Source: RDXT01 sp033762375 (GTDB lineage: Bacteria > Bacteroidota > Bacteroidia > J057). Taken from it: a stretch of 64,000 bases of DNA. The notes under the pieces are model-generated. The model was not told the DNA's origin. It saw only the letters and a program-made list of their open reading frames with translations, and made no database searches. The DNA lies in the NCBI GenBank assembly GCA_033762375.1, contig JANRLQ010000042.1, forward strand, positions 62,001-126,000. The letters are read 5' to 3'. Both the position numbers and the translations under genes were made by a program. Shown piece after piece: positions 34,568 to 43,552 of this stretch. Each line of letters begins with the position of its first letter. The stretch's first letter is position 1.

Positions 34568-34600
34568 CAAAAAAAACCGCCGTATCGGGTGATACAGCGG
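34568..34600 (-). terminator. Intrinsic terminator after the acyl-CoA ligase gene
   Basis: On the minus strand a GC-rich stem (CCGCTGTATC with GATACGGCGG, one mismatch) is followed by a run of T residues, 29 bp after the ligase stop. Confidence 0.75.
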
Positions 34601-34628
34601 GGAGCGGTTCGGGCTGATGTCAGGGCCG

Positions 34629-36320
34629 TTATTTTTCCCAGATGACGGTTTGGCGTCCGGCGGCGTACCAGGTTTCGTAGTGGCGGGTAAAGCGGTCGTC
34701 CACCACGCCCCGTTTGATTTTGAGAGATGGGGTCAGTACGCCGTTTTCGACGGTCCATTCGTCCTGGATGACGATGATATTCTGGAGTTTTTCGTGATCT
34801 TCCAGGGTCGGATTGACTTCGGTGAGGGTGGTTTTGAGGCTGGCAGCGACTTCTTCACGGGAGCGCTTGCGGGCATCAGGGGACAGTACGACCAGTGCCA
34901 GCGGCTGTGGCAGCCCGGAGCCTACCACACATACCTGCTCGATGATTTCGTTTTTGGCCAGTTTCAGTTCGATAGGGTTAGGGGCTACGTATTTAGCCTT
35001 GGAGGTCTTGAACATGTCTTTGACCCGCCCGGTAATGGTCAGGAAACCATCCGCATCCATTACACCCTTGTCACCGGTATGCAACCACCCATCCCGCAGG
35101 GCTTCGGCTGTTTTTTCGGGCTCGCGGTAATATTCTTTCATGGTGGCGAGGCTCTTGACGCATATTTCGCCTTCTGATGTGATTTTGACCTCAGCCTGCG
35201 AGAGTGCCCGGCCTACGGTACCTACCCTGGCTGCTCCCGGCAGGTTGCTGTGTGAGTAGGCGGAGTTTTCGGTCATGCCATACACCTCATAGATGTCAAT
35301 ACCGATGCGTTTGAACCAGGTGAGGAGGTTGGCCGAGATCGGGGCTGCACCGGTCAGGCATACACGGGCCTGATCGAGGCCCAGGGCTTCCTTGATTTTT
35401 TTGCGGATGACGCCTCCTATGACCGGGATAGAGAGCAGAAGAGAAAGCCGGGAGGGTGAAAATTTGGCCAGCACACCGGACTGAAATTTGGTCCAGATGC
35501 GGGGTACGCCCAGGAAAACAGTAGGTTTACAATCCCGGAGATTCTCCGCAAAGGTATCCAGGCTCCGCGCAAAGTGAATAGAGCCGCCGCAGCGCATCGT
35601 CCCGACCAGTACCAGCATCCGCTCGGCAATATGAGAGAGCGGGAGATAGGAAAAAAAGCGGTCGTTTTCGTTGAGCTTAAACAGCAGCGATACCAGCTCC
35701 TCGGCAGCAAAGGCTGTATTAAGAAACGTCAGTACTACTCCTTTGGGGACACCCGTGGTACCAGAGGTGTAGATAATGGTCATGGTCTCGTCGAGGTGTC
35801 GGCTGGGGTTTTCTGCCATCGGGGCGACGGATGCAGTAGCTTCAGCCCAGGTCGGAAAACGGGTTTCGGCCAGGTCATAGATACCATAGCTGACACAGGT
35901 CACCGTGGCCGGGATGCCTTTTTTCATCTCAGTCCAGTCATGGGCCTCCAGTTTGCCCACAAACAACACCTTTACATCACTGTGATCGAGGATATAGGCG
36001 ATGGTCTCTGCATTAACGTTAGGGTAGATAGGTACAGAGATATGGCCGCTCATCATGATCGCCAGGTCGGACATGATCCAGTGAGCACAGTTGCGGGAGA
36101 GAATACCGATCCGGCTTCCGGGCTCCAGGCCCTGCGCCTTCAGCCATGCGGCCATTTTTCGTACTTCCTGCCCAAATTCCTGCCAGGTCCAGGTAAGGGT
36201 CTGGCCTTCAATGGGTTGGGTGAGATATGTTTTACCAGGTGAATGCTTTTCCCAGTGGTACATCATGTCCAGCGTGGGCTTAAGCTGGGTTTGGGAGGCG
36301 GTGGCAGTTACAGCAGGCAT
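34629..36320 (-). CDS. Long-chain acyl-CoA synthetase (AMP-binding)
   Basis: A 563-aa adenylate-forming enzyme. The P-loop-like motif TIIYTSGTTGVPKG lies near residue 185, EVYGMTENS near 340 and GWLHTGDKG near 410. The hinge GRVKDMFKTSKAKYVAP near 430 identifies it as FadD-like. It activates fatty acids to acyl-CoA through an acyl-AMP intermediate. ATG 36320 is preferred over 36398 because the extra 26 residues are not family sequence. The enzyme is single, with its own terminator; the chain-length preference cannot be read. Confidence 0.9.
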   Translation of the reverse strand: MPAVTATASQTQLKPTLDMMYHWEKHSPGKTYLTQPIEGQTLTWTWQEFGQEVRKMAAWLKAQGLEPGSRIGILSRNCAHWIMSDLAIMMSGHISVPIYPNVNAETIAYILDHSDVKVLFVGKLEAHDWTEMKKGIPATVTCVSYGIYDLAETRFPTWAEATASVAPMAENPSRHLDETMTIIYTSGTTGVPKGVVLTFLNTAFAAEELVSLLFKLNENDRFFSYLPLSHIAERMLVLVGTMRCGGSIHFARSLDTFAENLRDCKPTVFLGVPRIWTKFQSGVLAKFSPSRLSLLLSIPVIGGVIRKKIKEALGLDQARVCLTGAAPISANLLTWFKRIGIDIYEVYGMTENSAYSHSNLPGAARVGTVGRALSQAEVKITSEGEICVKSLATMKEYYREPEKTAEALRDGWLHTGDKGVMDADGFLTITGRVKDMFKTSKAKYVAPNPIELKLAKNEIIEQVCVVGSGLPQPLALVVLSPDARKRSREEVAASLKTTLTEVNPTLEDHEKLQNIIVIQDEWTVENGVLTPSLKIKRGVVDDRFTRHYETWYAAGRQTVIWEK

Positions 36321-36530
36321 ATACGGTTTGCGTTGAAGTAGTAGGGTAGTCAGAAGAACTTGCGTAAGTAAGGTACAAAAAAGGAGTTGACCAGCCAAAC
36401 ATCCTGTTTTTTTTGCTCAGGAGAGCTGTTGATGTCAGTGCGTCCGATTATTGGGTAATGACGTATTCAGGGTTGATTTTGTTTTTGCCACAGTGTTGCA
36501 AATGCCAAAAACCTTGATTAATTTTAACCT

Positions 36531-36839
36531 GTGAAATTATTGCATCGTCATATTCACAGCCTCGGGTGGATCGTAATCAGTGCCTTGCTGCTGGTGCAGC
36601 CGCTGATATGGGCCCACCCGTGCCATACAGATCTGGCGGATGCCTCCCATGCATCGGCGCCCGATGTGGAGGAGGACTGTGCCTTGTGTGATGTGACCCT
36701 GGCCGCAGGCGAGCTTATGCCTGCCCTGGTCTGGCTAACACCGGTGCCCGTCGGTGGTTTTGCGCCTGTATCAGGCTGCCCGGTTTCTCCGGTAGTGATC
36801 CGGGGTATCCCCAGCCTGCGCGCTCCTCCATTTGCCTGA
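36531..36839 (+). CDS. Small exported Cys/His protein upstream of a TonB receptor
   Basis: A 102-aa protein starting at GTG 36531. It has an N-terminal signal/anchor (GWIVISALLLVQPLIWA), then HPCH, a CALCD pair and a conserved-looking C-terminal LRAPPF. This layout (short exported protein, CxxC, end in RxPP) resembles DUF2946-like proteins found beside metal-related TonB receptors. It is 67 bp upstream of the receptor start and probably in the same operon. The metal link is inference. Confidence 0.55.
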   Translation: MKLLHRHIHSLGWIVISALLLVQPLIWAHPCHTDLADASHASAPDVEEDCALCDVTLAAGELMPALVWLTPVPVGGFAPVSGCPVSPVVIRGIPSLRAPPFA

Positions 36840-36905
36840 TTTTCAGGCCATCTTTTCCCTCTGAGACCTGCTATGGGCAGGACGCTTACGTTTATTCCTA
36901 CTTTT

Positions 36906-39206
36906 ATGTACAGATGGATATTGCTGGGCACCATGCTTGCGGGCGGGTTGTCTGGCTATACGCAGTCCCCCTGCCACATGACCCTGTCAGGGGTTGTGAC
37001 AGATGCGCTGACAGGAGAGGCCCTGGCATTTGCCCAGGTTTTCCTCCATGAGCGTTCGCAGGGGTATGTAACTGACTCAGCAGGACGCTACCGGATCTCC
37101 GGTATTTGTCCGGGTCATATTACCCTGACCTGTCATCACCTGGGAGGGGCGGAGCAGGTGGTGGAGCTGGATCTGTACCGCGATACGGCCCTGGCGATCA
37201 TGCTGGCACACCGGGAGTCCCAGCTGGCAGATGTGACGATCCGGCAGGTGCGGGGGCCCTCTTTTACGCAGGCCGCTGCCCGGCTGGAGGGGCATGAGCT
37301 GACCCGCCACCAGGGCGAGTCGCTGGGCAATATGCTGGAGGCTGTGCCGGGTGTCACAGCCTTGCGGACAGGAAGCTCTATCGTGAAGCCGGTGATTCAT
37401 GGCCTGCACAGCAACCGGCTGGTGATCCTCAACAATGGTATCCGGCAGGAGGGCCAGCAGTGGGGGTCTGAGCATGCACCGGAGATAGATCCTTTTATTG
37501 CGACCCGGCTTACGGTGCTCAAAGGTGCCTCGGCTGTACGTTATGGCGCAGGTGCCATGGCCGGGGTGATCCTGGTCGAGCCCGCTCCCCTGCCGGACAG
37601 CACCGGGCTGGGAGGAGAGTGGACGGTTGCCGGTGCCTCTAATGGTCGTATGGGCATCAGTTCAGGACGATTGGAAGGACGGCTGGCGGCCCTGCCCCTG
37701 GCCTGGCGTGTACAAGGTACTTTTAAGCAAGGGGGGAACCTGCAAGCACCTGGGTACTACCTTGAAAATACAGGCATCCGCGAAAACAACTATTCCCTGA
37801 CCCTCGGGTATCATACGGCCCGCCGGGGTATGGAGGTATATTACAGCCAGTTCCGCACCCGGCTGGGTATTTTGTCTCCGGCACACACGGGCAGTATCCG
37901 GGACCTGGAAGCCGCGATAGCCCGTACGATCCCGCTGGGGGCTGATACCGTGGACTTTACCTATGCCCTCCGCCGCCCTTACCAGGAGGTCTCACACCAC
38001 CTCCTGAAGTGGAGCGGCTACCTGCGGTCGGATCGCCTGGGCAGCCTGCGGACTACCTATGCTTTTCAGCAAAACCTGCGGCTGGAGTATGATAAACACC
38101 GCCCGCGGGGTACCGATGCGACTGGGGCCGACTTGCCTGAGCTGAATTTCCTGCTCTTTACGCATACCCTTGAAACCACCTGGGACAAAACCTACCGGGG
38201 CTGGTCCCTCACAGCCGGTGCAGCCGGTCTGTATCAGAACAACCAGCTCGACGGGCGGCCTTTTATTCCCAATTTTGTAGTGATCGGAGGGGAGTCCTTT
38301 GTTATTGCCTACGGGGTGCGGGAAAAATGGTCCTGGGAGGCTGGTATCCGGTATGATTACCGATGGCTCAACAGTGCCCGGGAAGAGCGGGGCGTGGACA
38401 TCTATCAGGTCAGAACTTACCAGAGTTTATCTGGTACCCTGGGCCTGCACCGGCATCTGTCCCGTGACCTGCGTATCACCCTTAATGCCGGGACGGCCTG
38501 GCGTCCCCCGCATGTCAATGAATTGTTCAGTGACGGGGTCCATCACGGGGCCGCCGCGTATGAGCGGGGAGACAGTACCCTGCTGCCCGAGCAAGCCCTG
38601 ATGATCCAGGCTGCTCTGCTCTGGCAGCGTCCCCGGTTTAGTGCAGAGCTTACGCCGTACCTCAATGTATTCAGCAATTTTATCTACCTCCAGCCTGACG
38701 GATTAGAGGTGACGATCCGGGGTACGTTTCCGGCATTCCAATATAGCCAGACCCCGGCCCTGCTGACGGGGGCTGACCTGTCGCTCGGCTGGCAGATACT
38801 GCCCTCTCTGCGCTACAAAACCAAAGCTTCCTGGTTGTATGCCCAAAACCTGGGTACCCAAACCCCGCTGGCCCTGATGCCCGCCAACCGCATGAGCCAT
38901 AACCTTACCTGGACGTGGCCTGGCGTCGGCAGCATGACCGATACCTACCTGGGGCTGGGGATGACAGCGGTCGCTGCACAGCGGAGGTTTCCGGCGGATC
39001 AGGACCTGCTGAACCCGCCTGACGGATATACCCTCCTGGATGCTGAGGCCGGGACCTCCCTCCACTGGCGTGCGTACTGCCTGAGGATTGCCCTGACCGG
39101 CCAAAACCTCCTGAATACGACCTATCGCGACTACCTCAACCGCTTCCGGTACTTTGCAGATGAGCCGGGCCGCAACCTTTCGCTCCGGCTGACCCTGATG
39201 TTGTAA
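36906..39206 (+). CDS. TonB-dependent receptor with carboxypeptidase-like N-terminal domain
   Basis: A 766-aa outer-membrane receptor with a signal peptide. A CarboxypepD_reg-like beta-sandwich follows (LSGVVTDALTGEALAFAQVFL, TDSAGRYRI, residues about 28-115). The plug domain (LGNMLEAVPGVTAL, KPVIHGLHSNRLVILNNG, SAVRYGAGAMAGVILVEP, about 130-235) precedes a long barrel ending in LSLRLTLML. The plug phrase around VIHGLHSNR, with neighbouring CxxC and lipoprotein genes, suggests uptake of a metal or metal complex rather than glycans; no SusD follows. Start chosen at MYRWILL (36906). Confidence 0.88.
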   Translation: MYRWILLGTMLAGGLSGYTQSPCHMTLSGVVTDALTGEALAFAQVFLHERSQGYVTDSAGRYRISGICPGHITLTCHHLGGAEQVVELDLYRDTALAIMLAHRESQLADVTIRQVRGPSFTQAAARLEGHELTRHQGESLGNMLEAVPGVTALRTGSSIVKPVIHGLHSNRLVILNNGIRQEGQQWGSEHAPEIDPFIATRLTVLKGASAVRYGAGAMAGVILVEPAPLPDSTGLGGEWTVAGASNGRMGISSGRLEGRLAALPLAWRVQGTFKQGGNLQAPGYYLENTGIRENNYSLTLGYHTARRGMEVYYSQFRTRLGILSPAHTGSIRDLEAAIARTIPLGADTVDFTYALRRPYQEVSHHLLKWSGYLRSDRLGSLRTTYAFQQNLRLEYDKHRPRGTDATGADLPELNFLLFTHTLETTWDKTYRGWSLTAGAAGLYQNNQLDGRPFIPNFVVIGGESFVIAYGVREKWSWEAGIRYDYRWLNSAREERGVDIYQVRTYQSLSGTLGLHRHLSRDLRITLNAGTAWRPPHVNELFSDGVHHGAAAYERGDSTLLPEQALMIQAALLWQRPRFSAELTPYLNVFSNFIYLQPDGLEVTIRGTFPAFQYSQTPALLTGADLSLGWQILPSLRYKTKASWLYAQNLGTQTPLALMPANRMSHNLTWTWPGVGSMTDTYLGLGMTAVAAQRRFPADQDLLNPPDGYTLLDAEAGTSLHWRAYCLRIALTGQNLLNTTYRDYLNRFRYFADEPGRNLSLRLTLML

Positions 39207-39247
39207 GTTGTTTTTATCCAATATGTATGTACCCTAAACCCTGTAGT

Positions 39248-39784
39248 ATGATGAACCTGACCCGTAAGTCATCTTTCGTATCTCGTCTGCGCCCAGTCTG
39301 GGTGCCTGTATTGGCTGCTGCCCTCATCATGACGGGGTGCGACCCCGAAAATCCCGACGGTGGAGAGGAGGAAATCACGACAGTAAAAGTAGCCCTTACC
39401 GCGGCTGGTACCACCACGACCTACACCTGGAAGGATGGTGCTACTCCTGACAAGATCAGCCTGAGCCCCAATACCACCTACACGGCAGCTGTGACGTTCC
39501 TTAATGAGAATGAAACACCTGCCGAAGACATTACCCTCGAAGTCAAAGAAGAAGGCGACGAGCATCTGGTGTGTTATACCGTGTCCGGGGCCAACCTGAC
39601 CATCACCCGTACAGACGATGACGGAACCGGTAAGCCTATCGGGCTGGCTGCCCAATGGGTCACCCTGGCGGCTTCTACCGGCTCACTGATCCTGGAGCTC
39701 CGTCACCAGCCAGGCGTCAAGGACGGCTCCTGCACACCCGGCGATACAGATGTCGAGGTAACGTTTGATGTCGAAGTAAAGTAA
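39248..39784 (+). CDS. Lipoprotein partner of the TonB receptor
   Basis: A 178-aa lipoprotein with lipobox LIMTGC. The mature domain is beta-rich (TTVKVALTAAGTTTTYTW, LSPNTTYTAAVTFLNENE, GSLILELRHQPGVKDGSC), like the small lipoproteins often encoded next to Bacteroidota TonB receptors. An ATG at 39251 is an equivalent start. It follows the receptor by 41 bp and is ended by a strong terminator at 39819. It may capture the substrate at the surface; this is inference. Confidence 0.7.
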   Translation: MMNLTRKSSFVSRLRPVWVPVLAAALIMTGCDPENPDGGEEEITTVKVALTAAGTTTTYTWKDGATPDKISLSPNTTYTAAVTFLNENETPAEDITLEVKEEGDEHLVCYTVSGANLTITRTDDDGTGKPIGLAAQWVTLAASTGSLILELRHQPGVKDGSCTPGDTDVEVTFDVEVK

Positions 39785-39818
39785 AATTCGCTGACTTACT
39801 CTTCTGTACGTTTGTATG

Positions 39819-39853
39819 CGCGCATCCTGGTCAGCAGGGATGCGCGTTTTTTT
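39819..39853 (+). terminator. Intrinsic terminator preceded by TACGTTTG
   Basis: A 9-bp stem CGCGCATCC/GGATGCGCG with a 10-nt loop and seven T residues. The sequence TACGTTTG at 39807-39814, an exact TAnnTTTG element, lies directly upstream, as at 5859. Confidence 0.85.
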
Positions 39854-40015
39854 AGGTACATCAGCGGACATTTGCAGCAATCTGAGACAGGTGACGATTT
39901 CGGACGTATTAATTTACCGGGCAATCTTTTTGAATTATGGGGCTTCTCTGTAATTTACCGCGCCCATTCGGGCTTTGATCTGAACCATTCTTTACCCTCA
40001 TTTTCCCCCGGGCCT

Positions 40016-41290
40016 ATGGCATCTTCTGATACAGTTGAAATAAAGATAGGCGACAAGGTATTCTTGTTGCCGGTGCTGACGGGCACCTATGACGAAAAAG
40101 GCATGGACATCTCCAAGCTGCTGGCGGAGGCAGGCCATGTGACGTATGATGTCGGGATGAAAAACACCGGTGTCACCCGGAGCAGCATTACCTTCATAGA
40201 CGGAGATCAGGGTATCCTGGAGCATCGGGGGTATCCGATTGAGGAGCTGGCAGATCAGGCTTCTTTTGAAGAGGTGATGTTTCTGCTCCTGCATGGCGAG
40301 TTGCCGACCCGTGACCAGCTTACGGCATTTGAAAAAAACCTGCAGGCAGCCACCGGTCTTCCGGCTGGTATCCGCCAGGTGCTGGATGCCCTGCCGGATG
40401 AGACCCACCCGATGGGGATGCTGGCAGTTGTCATGAATACCCTCTCCGGCTATCACCCGGAGGCACTGGACTCCTGGAGTGATGAAGGGGTGCGCTGGAA
40501 GGTTATTCACAGCCTGCTAGCCAATATGCCGGTGATTGTTGCTTCCATTTACCGCCGTACCCAGGGCTTGCCTTATCTGGATCCCCGGCCAGAGTTGGGA
40601 TATGTCGCCAATTTCCTCTACATGATGACCGGTGCCGTAGACCCCGTCGCCGTGGAGGCGCTGGATACCCTGCTCATCCTGCATGCAGACCATGAGCAGA
40701 ACTGCTCTACCTCAGCCGTACGGTTTGTGGGATCCTCTCATGTCAACCTTTTTGCGGCGATAGCTGCCGGGACCAATGCGCTTTGGGGACCGCTGCATGG
40801 AGGGGCTAACCAGGAAGTACTCGAAATGCTGGAAGCCATCCAGCAGGACGGTGGTGATACGGAGAAGTACGTAGCCAAAGCCAAAGACAAAAATGATCCC
40901 TTCCGCCTGATGGGATTTGGGCACCGCGTCTATAAAAATTATGACCCCCGCGCCCGCGTGATCAAAAAATACGTGGACAAGGTGCTGGACGAGCTGCACA
41001 TCTCAGACCCCCTCGTGGGCATCGCCCGCGGACTGGAGGCTGCTGCCCTGGCAGATGAGTACTTTGTGCAGCGCAAGCTCTTCCCGAATGTAGACTTTTA
41101 CTCCGGCATTATCTATCGGGCACTCGGGATCCCAGTCAATCTTTTTACGGTGATGTTTGCCTTCGGACGCCTGCCCGGATGGATATCACAGTGGAAGGAA
41201 ATGCGGGAACACGGGGAGCCGATCGGACGTCCGCGCCAGATCTACGTCGGGACGAGCCGCCGTACCTATATGCCGGTGGATGCCAGGTAA
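40016..41290 (+). CDS. gltA: Citrate synthase
   Basis: A 424-aa type II-like citrate synthase, condensing acetyl-CoA with oxaloacetate. Active-site regions are the ILHADHEQNCSTSAVRFVGSS block, MGFGHRVYKNYDPRA (substrate His and Arg) and FPNVDFYSGIIYRALG (catalytic Asp), all in the expected order. ATG 40016 begins the usual N-terminus; the longer frame from 39812 would read through the terminator and is rejected. Confidence 0.95.
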   Translation: MASSDTVEIKIGDKVFLLPVLTGTYDEKGMDISKLLAEAGHVTYDVGMKNTGVTRSSITFIDGDQGILEHRGYPIEELADQASFEEVMFLLLHGELPTRDQLTAFEKNLQAATGLPAGIRQVLDALPDETHPMGMLAVVMNTLSGYHPEALDSWSDEGVRWKVIHSLLANMPVIVASIYRRTQGLPYLDPRPELGYVANFLYMMTGAVDPVAVEALDTLLILHADHEQNCSTSAVRFVGSSHVNLFAAIAAGTNALWGPLHGGANQEVLEMLEAIQQDGGDTEKYVAKAKDKNDPFRLMGFGHRVYKNYDPRARVIKKYVDKVLDELHISDPLVGIARGLEAAALADEYFVQRKLFPNVDFYSGIIYRALGIPVNLFTVMFAFGRLPGWISQWKEMREHGEPIGRPRQIYVGTSRRTYMPVDAR

Positions 41291-41369
41291 GCGGCTGACG
41301 AGACCCTTTGCTCGATAAAAAATCCAGCAAAAGACACGTATATAATCAATTGATAATCAAATATTTTTT

Positions 41370-41397
41370 CGGGCCTGACACCCTCAGGCCCGATTTT
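41370..41397 (+). terminator. Intrinsic terminator after gltA
   Basis: A 9-bp perfect stem CGGGCCTGA/TCAGGCCCG, 5-nt loop, then ATTTTATTT. Confidence 0.85.
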
Positions 41398-41467
41398 ATT
41401 TGTACCTTAGGCTTTACCCGTATAGGGTTATTTTCGTACCTTCATCGCTGATAACAGGAATCGCTCT

Positions 41468-42478
41468 ATGGCTACCCATATTTTCGACTTCGAAAAACCT
41501 ATTGTAGAGCTTGAGAGCCGACTGGAAGCGATGCGTCAGATCGCCCAGGAGAATGGCGTTGAAATGGCGGCTGCCAACTCAGAGTTGGAGCGCAAGATCC
41601 AGGAGCTCAAGGTTAATATCTATCAGAATCTCAGTCCCTGGCAGCGGGTACAAGTATCCCGCCACCCGGAGCGTCCCTACACGCTTGATTATATCAGCCA
41701 TATTACTGAGGAGTTTGTGGAGCTGTTTGGCGACCGCAATTTTAAGGATGACAAAGCCATGGTCGGCGGACTGGCCCGCATTGAGGGGCGTCCGGTGATG
41801 ATCATAGGCCAGCAAAAAGGCCGCACGACCAAGGAACGGCAGTACCGGAACTTTGGCATGCCTAACCCGGAGGGATACCGCAAAGCGCTGCGGCTGATGC
41901 GGATGGCTGAAAAATTTGGGCTCCCCGTTGTGACCCTGATTGATACACCTGGCGCGTATCCAGGGCTTGAGGCAGAGGAGCGCGGCCAGGGCGAAGCCAT
42001 CGCCCGCAACCTCATCGAGATGGCCGCCCTGCGTACCCCGATAGTCTGTATTGTGATCGGTGAAGGGGCATCCGGGGGCGCACTTGGTATCGGTGTTGGG
42101 GACCGGGTGTACATGATGGAGAATACCTGGTACTCGGTGATCTCACCAGAGTCCTGCTCCAGCATCCTCTGGCGAAGCTGGGACAATAAAGAACAGGCGG
42201 CAGAAGCCCTGCGACTTACCGCACGCGATAATCTTGAGCTGGGCATTATAGACGGCATCATTGAGGAACCGCTGGGGGGGGCACACCGCGATTGGCAGCA
42301 GGCGTTTGCCGCAGTCAAAAAACAGATCGTCCGGGACCTGGAGGAGCTGCAACACCAACCTGTGGCGTCTCTCCTCGAAGACCGTATTCAGAAGTTTACC
42401 CGGATGGGGGTATATACTGAAGTTACGGGAGAGGAGCTGGAAGAAGATCCACAGTTGGTCAGCGACGCCGGAGGCTGA
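41468..42478 (+). CDS. accA: Acetyl-CoA carboxylase carboxyltransferase subunit alpha
   Basis: A 336-aa AccA. The N-terminal helical region (FEKPIVELESRLEAMR) is followed by the crotonase-like core: GQQKGRTTKERQYRNFGMPNPEGYRKALR, TLIDTPGAYPGLEAEERGQGEAIA and GEGASGGALGIGVGD, a near-complete family signature. It transfers carboxyl from biotin to acetyl-CoA with AccD to form malonyl-CoA. A promoter-like TATTTTCG occurs at 41429-41436. Confidence 0.96.
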   Translation: MATHIFDFEKPIVELESRLEAMRQIAQENGVEMAAANSELERKIQELKVNIYQNLSPWQRVQVSRHPERPYTLDYISHITEEFVELFGDRNFKDDKAMVGGLARIEGRPVMIIGQQKGRTTKERQYRNFGMPNPEGYRKALRLMRMAEKFGLPVVTLIDTPGAYPGLEAEERGQGEAIARNLIEMAALRTPIVCIVIGEGASGGALGIGVGDRVYMMENTWYSVISPESCSSILWRSWDNKEQAAEALRLTARDNLELGIIDGIIEEPLGGAHRDWQQAFAAVKKQIVRDLEELQHQPVASLLEDRIQKFTRMGVYTEVTGEELEEDPQLVSDAGG

Positions 42479-42584
42479 GTCTGTCCAGACACGTGCGCGT
42501 CATGTGACAGCCCTGCTGATACTTTTTTCTGCCTGCATATAAGAATTTGCCCCCCTCCCATATTTGATTTGTGAGGGTAAATGT

Positions 42585-42592
42585 TAATTTTG
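42585..42592 (+). promoter_or_regulatory. Promoter: TTTG (-33) and TAATTTTG (-7)
   Basis: TAATTTTG matches TAnnTTTG exactly, and TTTG at 42563-42566 lies 18 bp upstream, the spacing expected for the Bacteroidota housekeeping sigma factor. The ATG of the next gene is 26 bp downstream. Confidence 0.65.
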
Positions 42593-42617
42593 TGGGCTGA
42601 TTCAGTCTTCCAGCTTC

Positions 42618-43112
42618 ATGAGGGTATTCCAACGGGTTTCGGCAATTGTCTTGTCGGTTGTAGGTATGCATATAGTTGCCTGCGGTGATATCACGCCTTT
42701 TTGGAAGGGCGTGTCCAGACCTCAGAACTATACCCTTCACTATTCCGAACCCTGTGAATATACGTTCGAAATACAGGACGACCGCCCGGACCAGCTGGCG
42801 CGTATGGAGCTGCGTCTCACCTACTATCAGGGAATTGCACGGGATGAGTTACCGCTTTTTATCGTGATAGAAGACGAAAACAGCAATATTCAGGAGTTTG
42901 CCACGACGATCGTACTGAAAAAAAATGAACAGTGGCAGGGTGAGCAGGAAAAAAATGAAATAGATTATACCATTACCCACGAGGCTATACCCGGATTTGC
43001 CCTTAAAAAAGGCCAATACTCCATGAAGATTTACTCTAATGACGAGACAAACGAAAAAATCCTGGGTGTGGTAGCTATCGAGGCCCGTCTGTTTGTGCTT
43101 GAAGCTTCCTGA
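42618..43112 (+). CDS. Lipoprotein, possibly GldH
   Basis: A 164-aa lipoprotein with signal peptide and lipobox HIVAC near residue 22. The mature protein has the layout of gliding-motility lipoprotein GldH: an early beta region (EYTFEIQDD), a W-Q-G-E centre, FALKKGQYSMKIYSNDE, then a final ILGVVAIEARLFV strand. Residue identity to textbook GldH is low, so this is a tentative assignment. GldH is needed for gliding and T9SS secretion in Flavobacterium. T9SS cargo nearby (43553, 49061) fits but does not prove it. Confidence 0.45.
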   Translation: MRVFQRVSAIVLSVVGMHIVACGDITPFWKGVSRPQNYTLHYSEPCEYTFEIQDDRPDQLARMELRLTYYQGIARDELPLFIVIEDENSNIQEFATTIVLKKNEQWQGEQEKNEIDYTITHEAIPGFALKKGQYSMKIYSNDETNEKILGVVAIEARLFVLEAS

Positions 43113-43499
43113 TACGGTAAAATCATCCGTCTGCCGTCCATACAAAGCGGGATACAGGGAGATCGTGTAACAGAATAAACACCCCAAGCTGATCGTATTC
43201 CTATCCCTGAGGTTTTCACGCGTTGGGTACAAGTCTGACCTGACATGATTATCCTGTCGTGTCACATCTTTGGTAAGTAGGGTTTGGAGCGTATCACCGG
43301 AGAAATATCACCCTGCAAGGGCCCTTTTTTTCAGGCATAAAGCCAGGTCTCAAGACCATCACCCCGGAATACCCCCGGATTGGTATACCTCCCCCTCAGC
43401 CCCCGAGGCAGGGCGGGCCACACGGTTATACAGGCGGCTGTTGGCCATAACCGAAACAATCCCAGGTAAAGCAGGCAGTGTCATTCCACCTGATCACAT
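43113..43499. other. Intergenic region, no supported gene
   Basis: About 390 bp. A CATCTTTG near 43263 is close to a -7 element but lacks the leading T-A, and the open frame behind it (43270-43533) is rich in Pro/His/Arg with no family features. No RNA motif was recognised. Confidence 0.5.
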
Positions 43500-43531
43500 A
43501 AAAAAAATCCCCGCTCACCAGGAGCGGGGAT
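43500..43531 (-). terminator. Intrinsic terminator of the large T9SS gene
   Basis: On the minus strand a 10-bp stem ATCCCCGCTC/GAGCGGGGAT is followed by eight T residues, 22 bp after the stop of the 1330-aa gene. Confidence 0.9.
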
Positions 43532-43552
43532 GATTAGGGCATCAGCAGTACC

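Noticed and set aside
39812..40015. N-terminal extension of citrate synthase
   Set aside because: It would be translated through an intrinsic terminator and has no family sequence; the ATG at 40016 fits the normal start.
43270..43533. 87-aa open frame in the 43.1-43.5 kb gap
   Set aside because: Low-complexity composition, overlaps the terminator of the opposite gene, no recognisable features.
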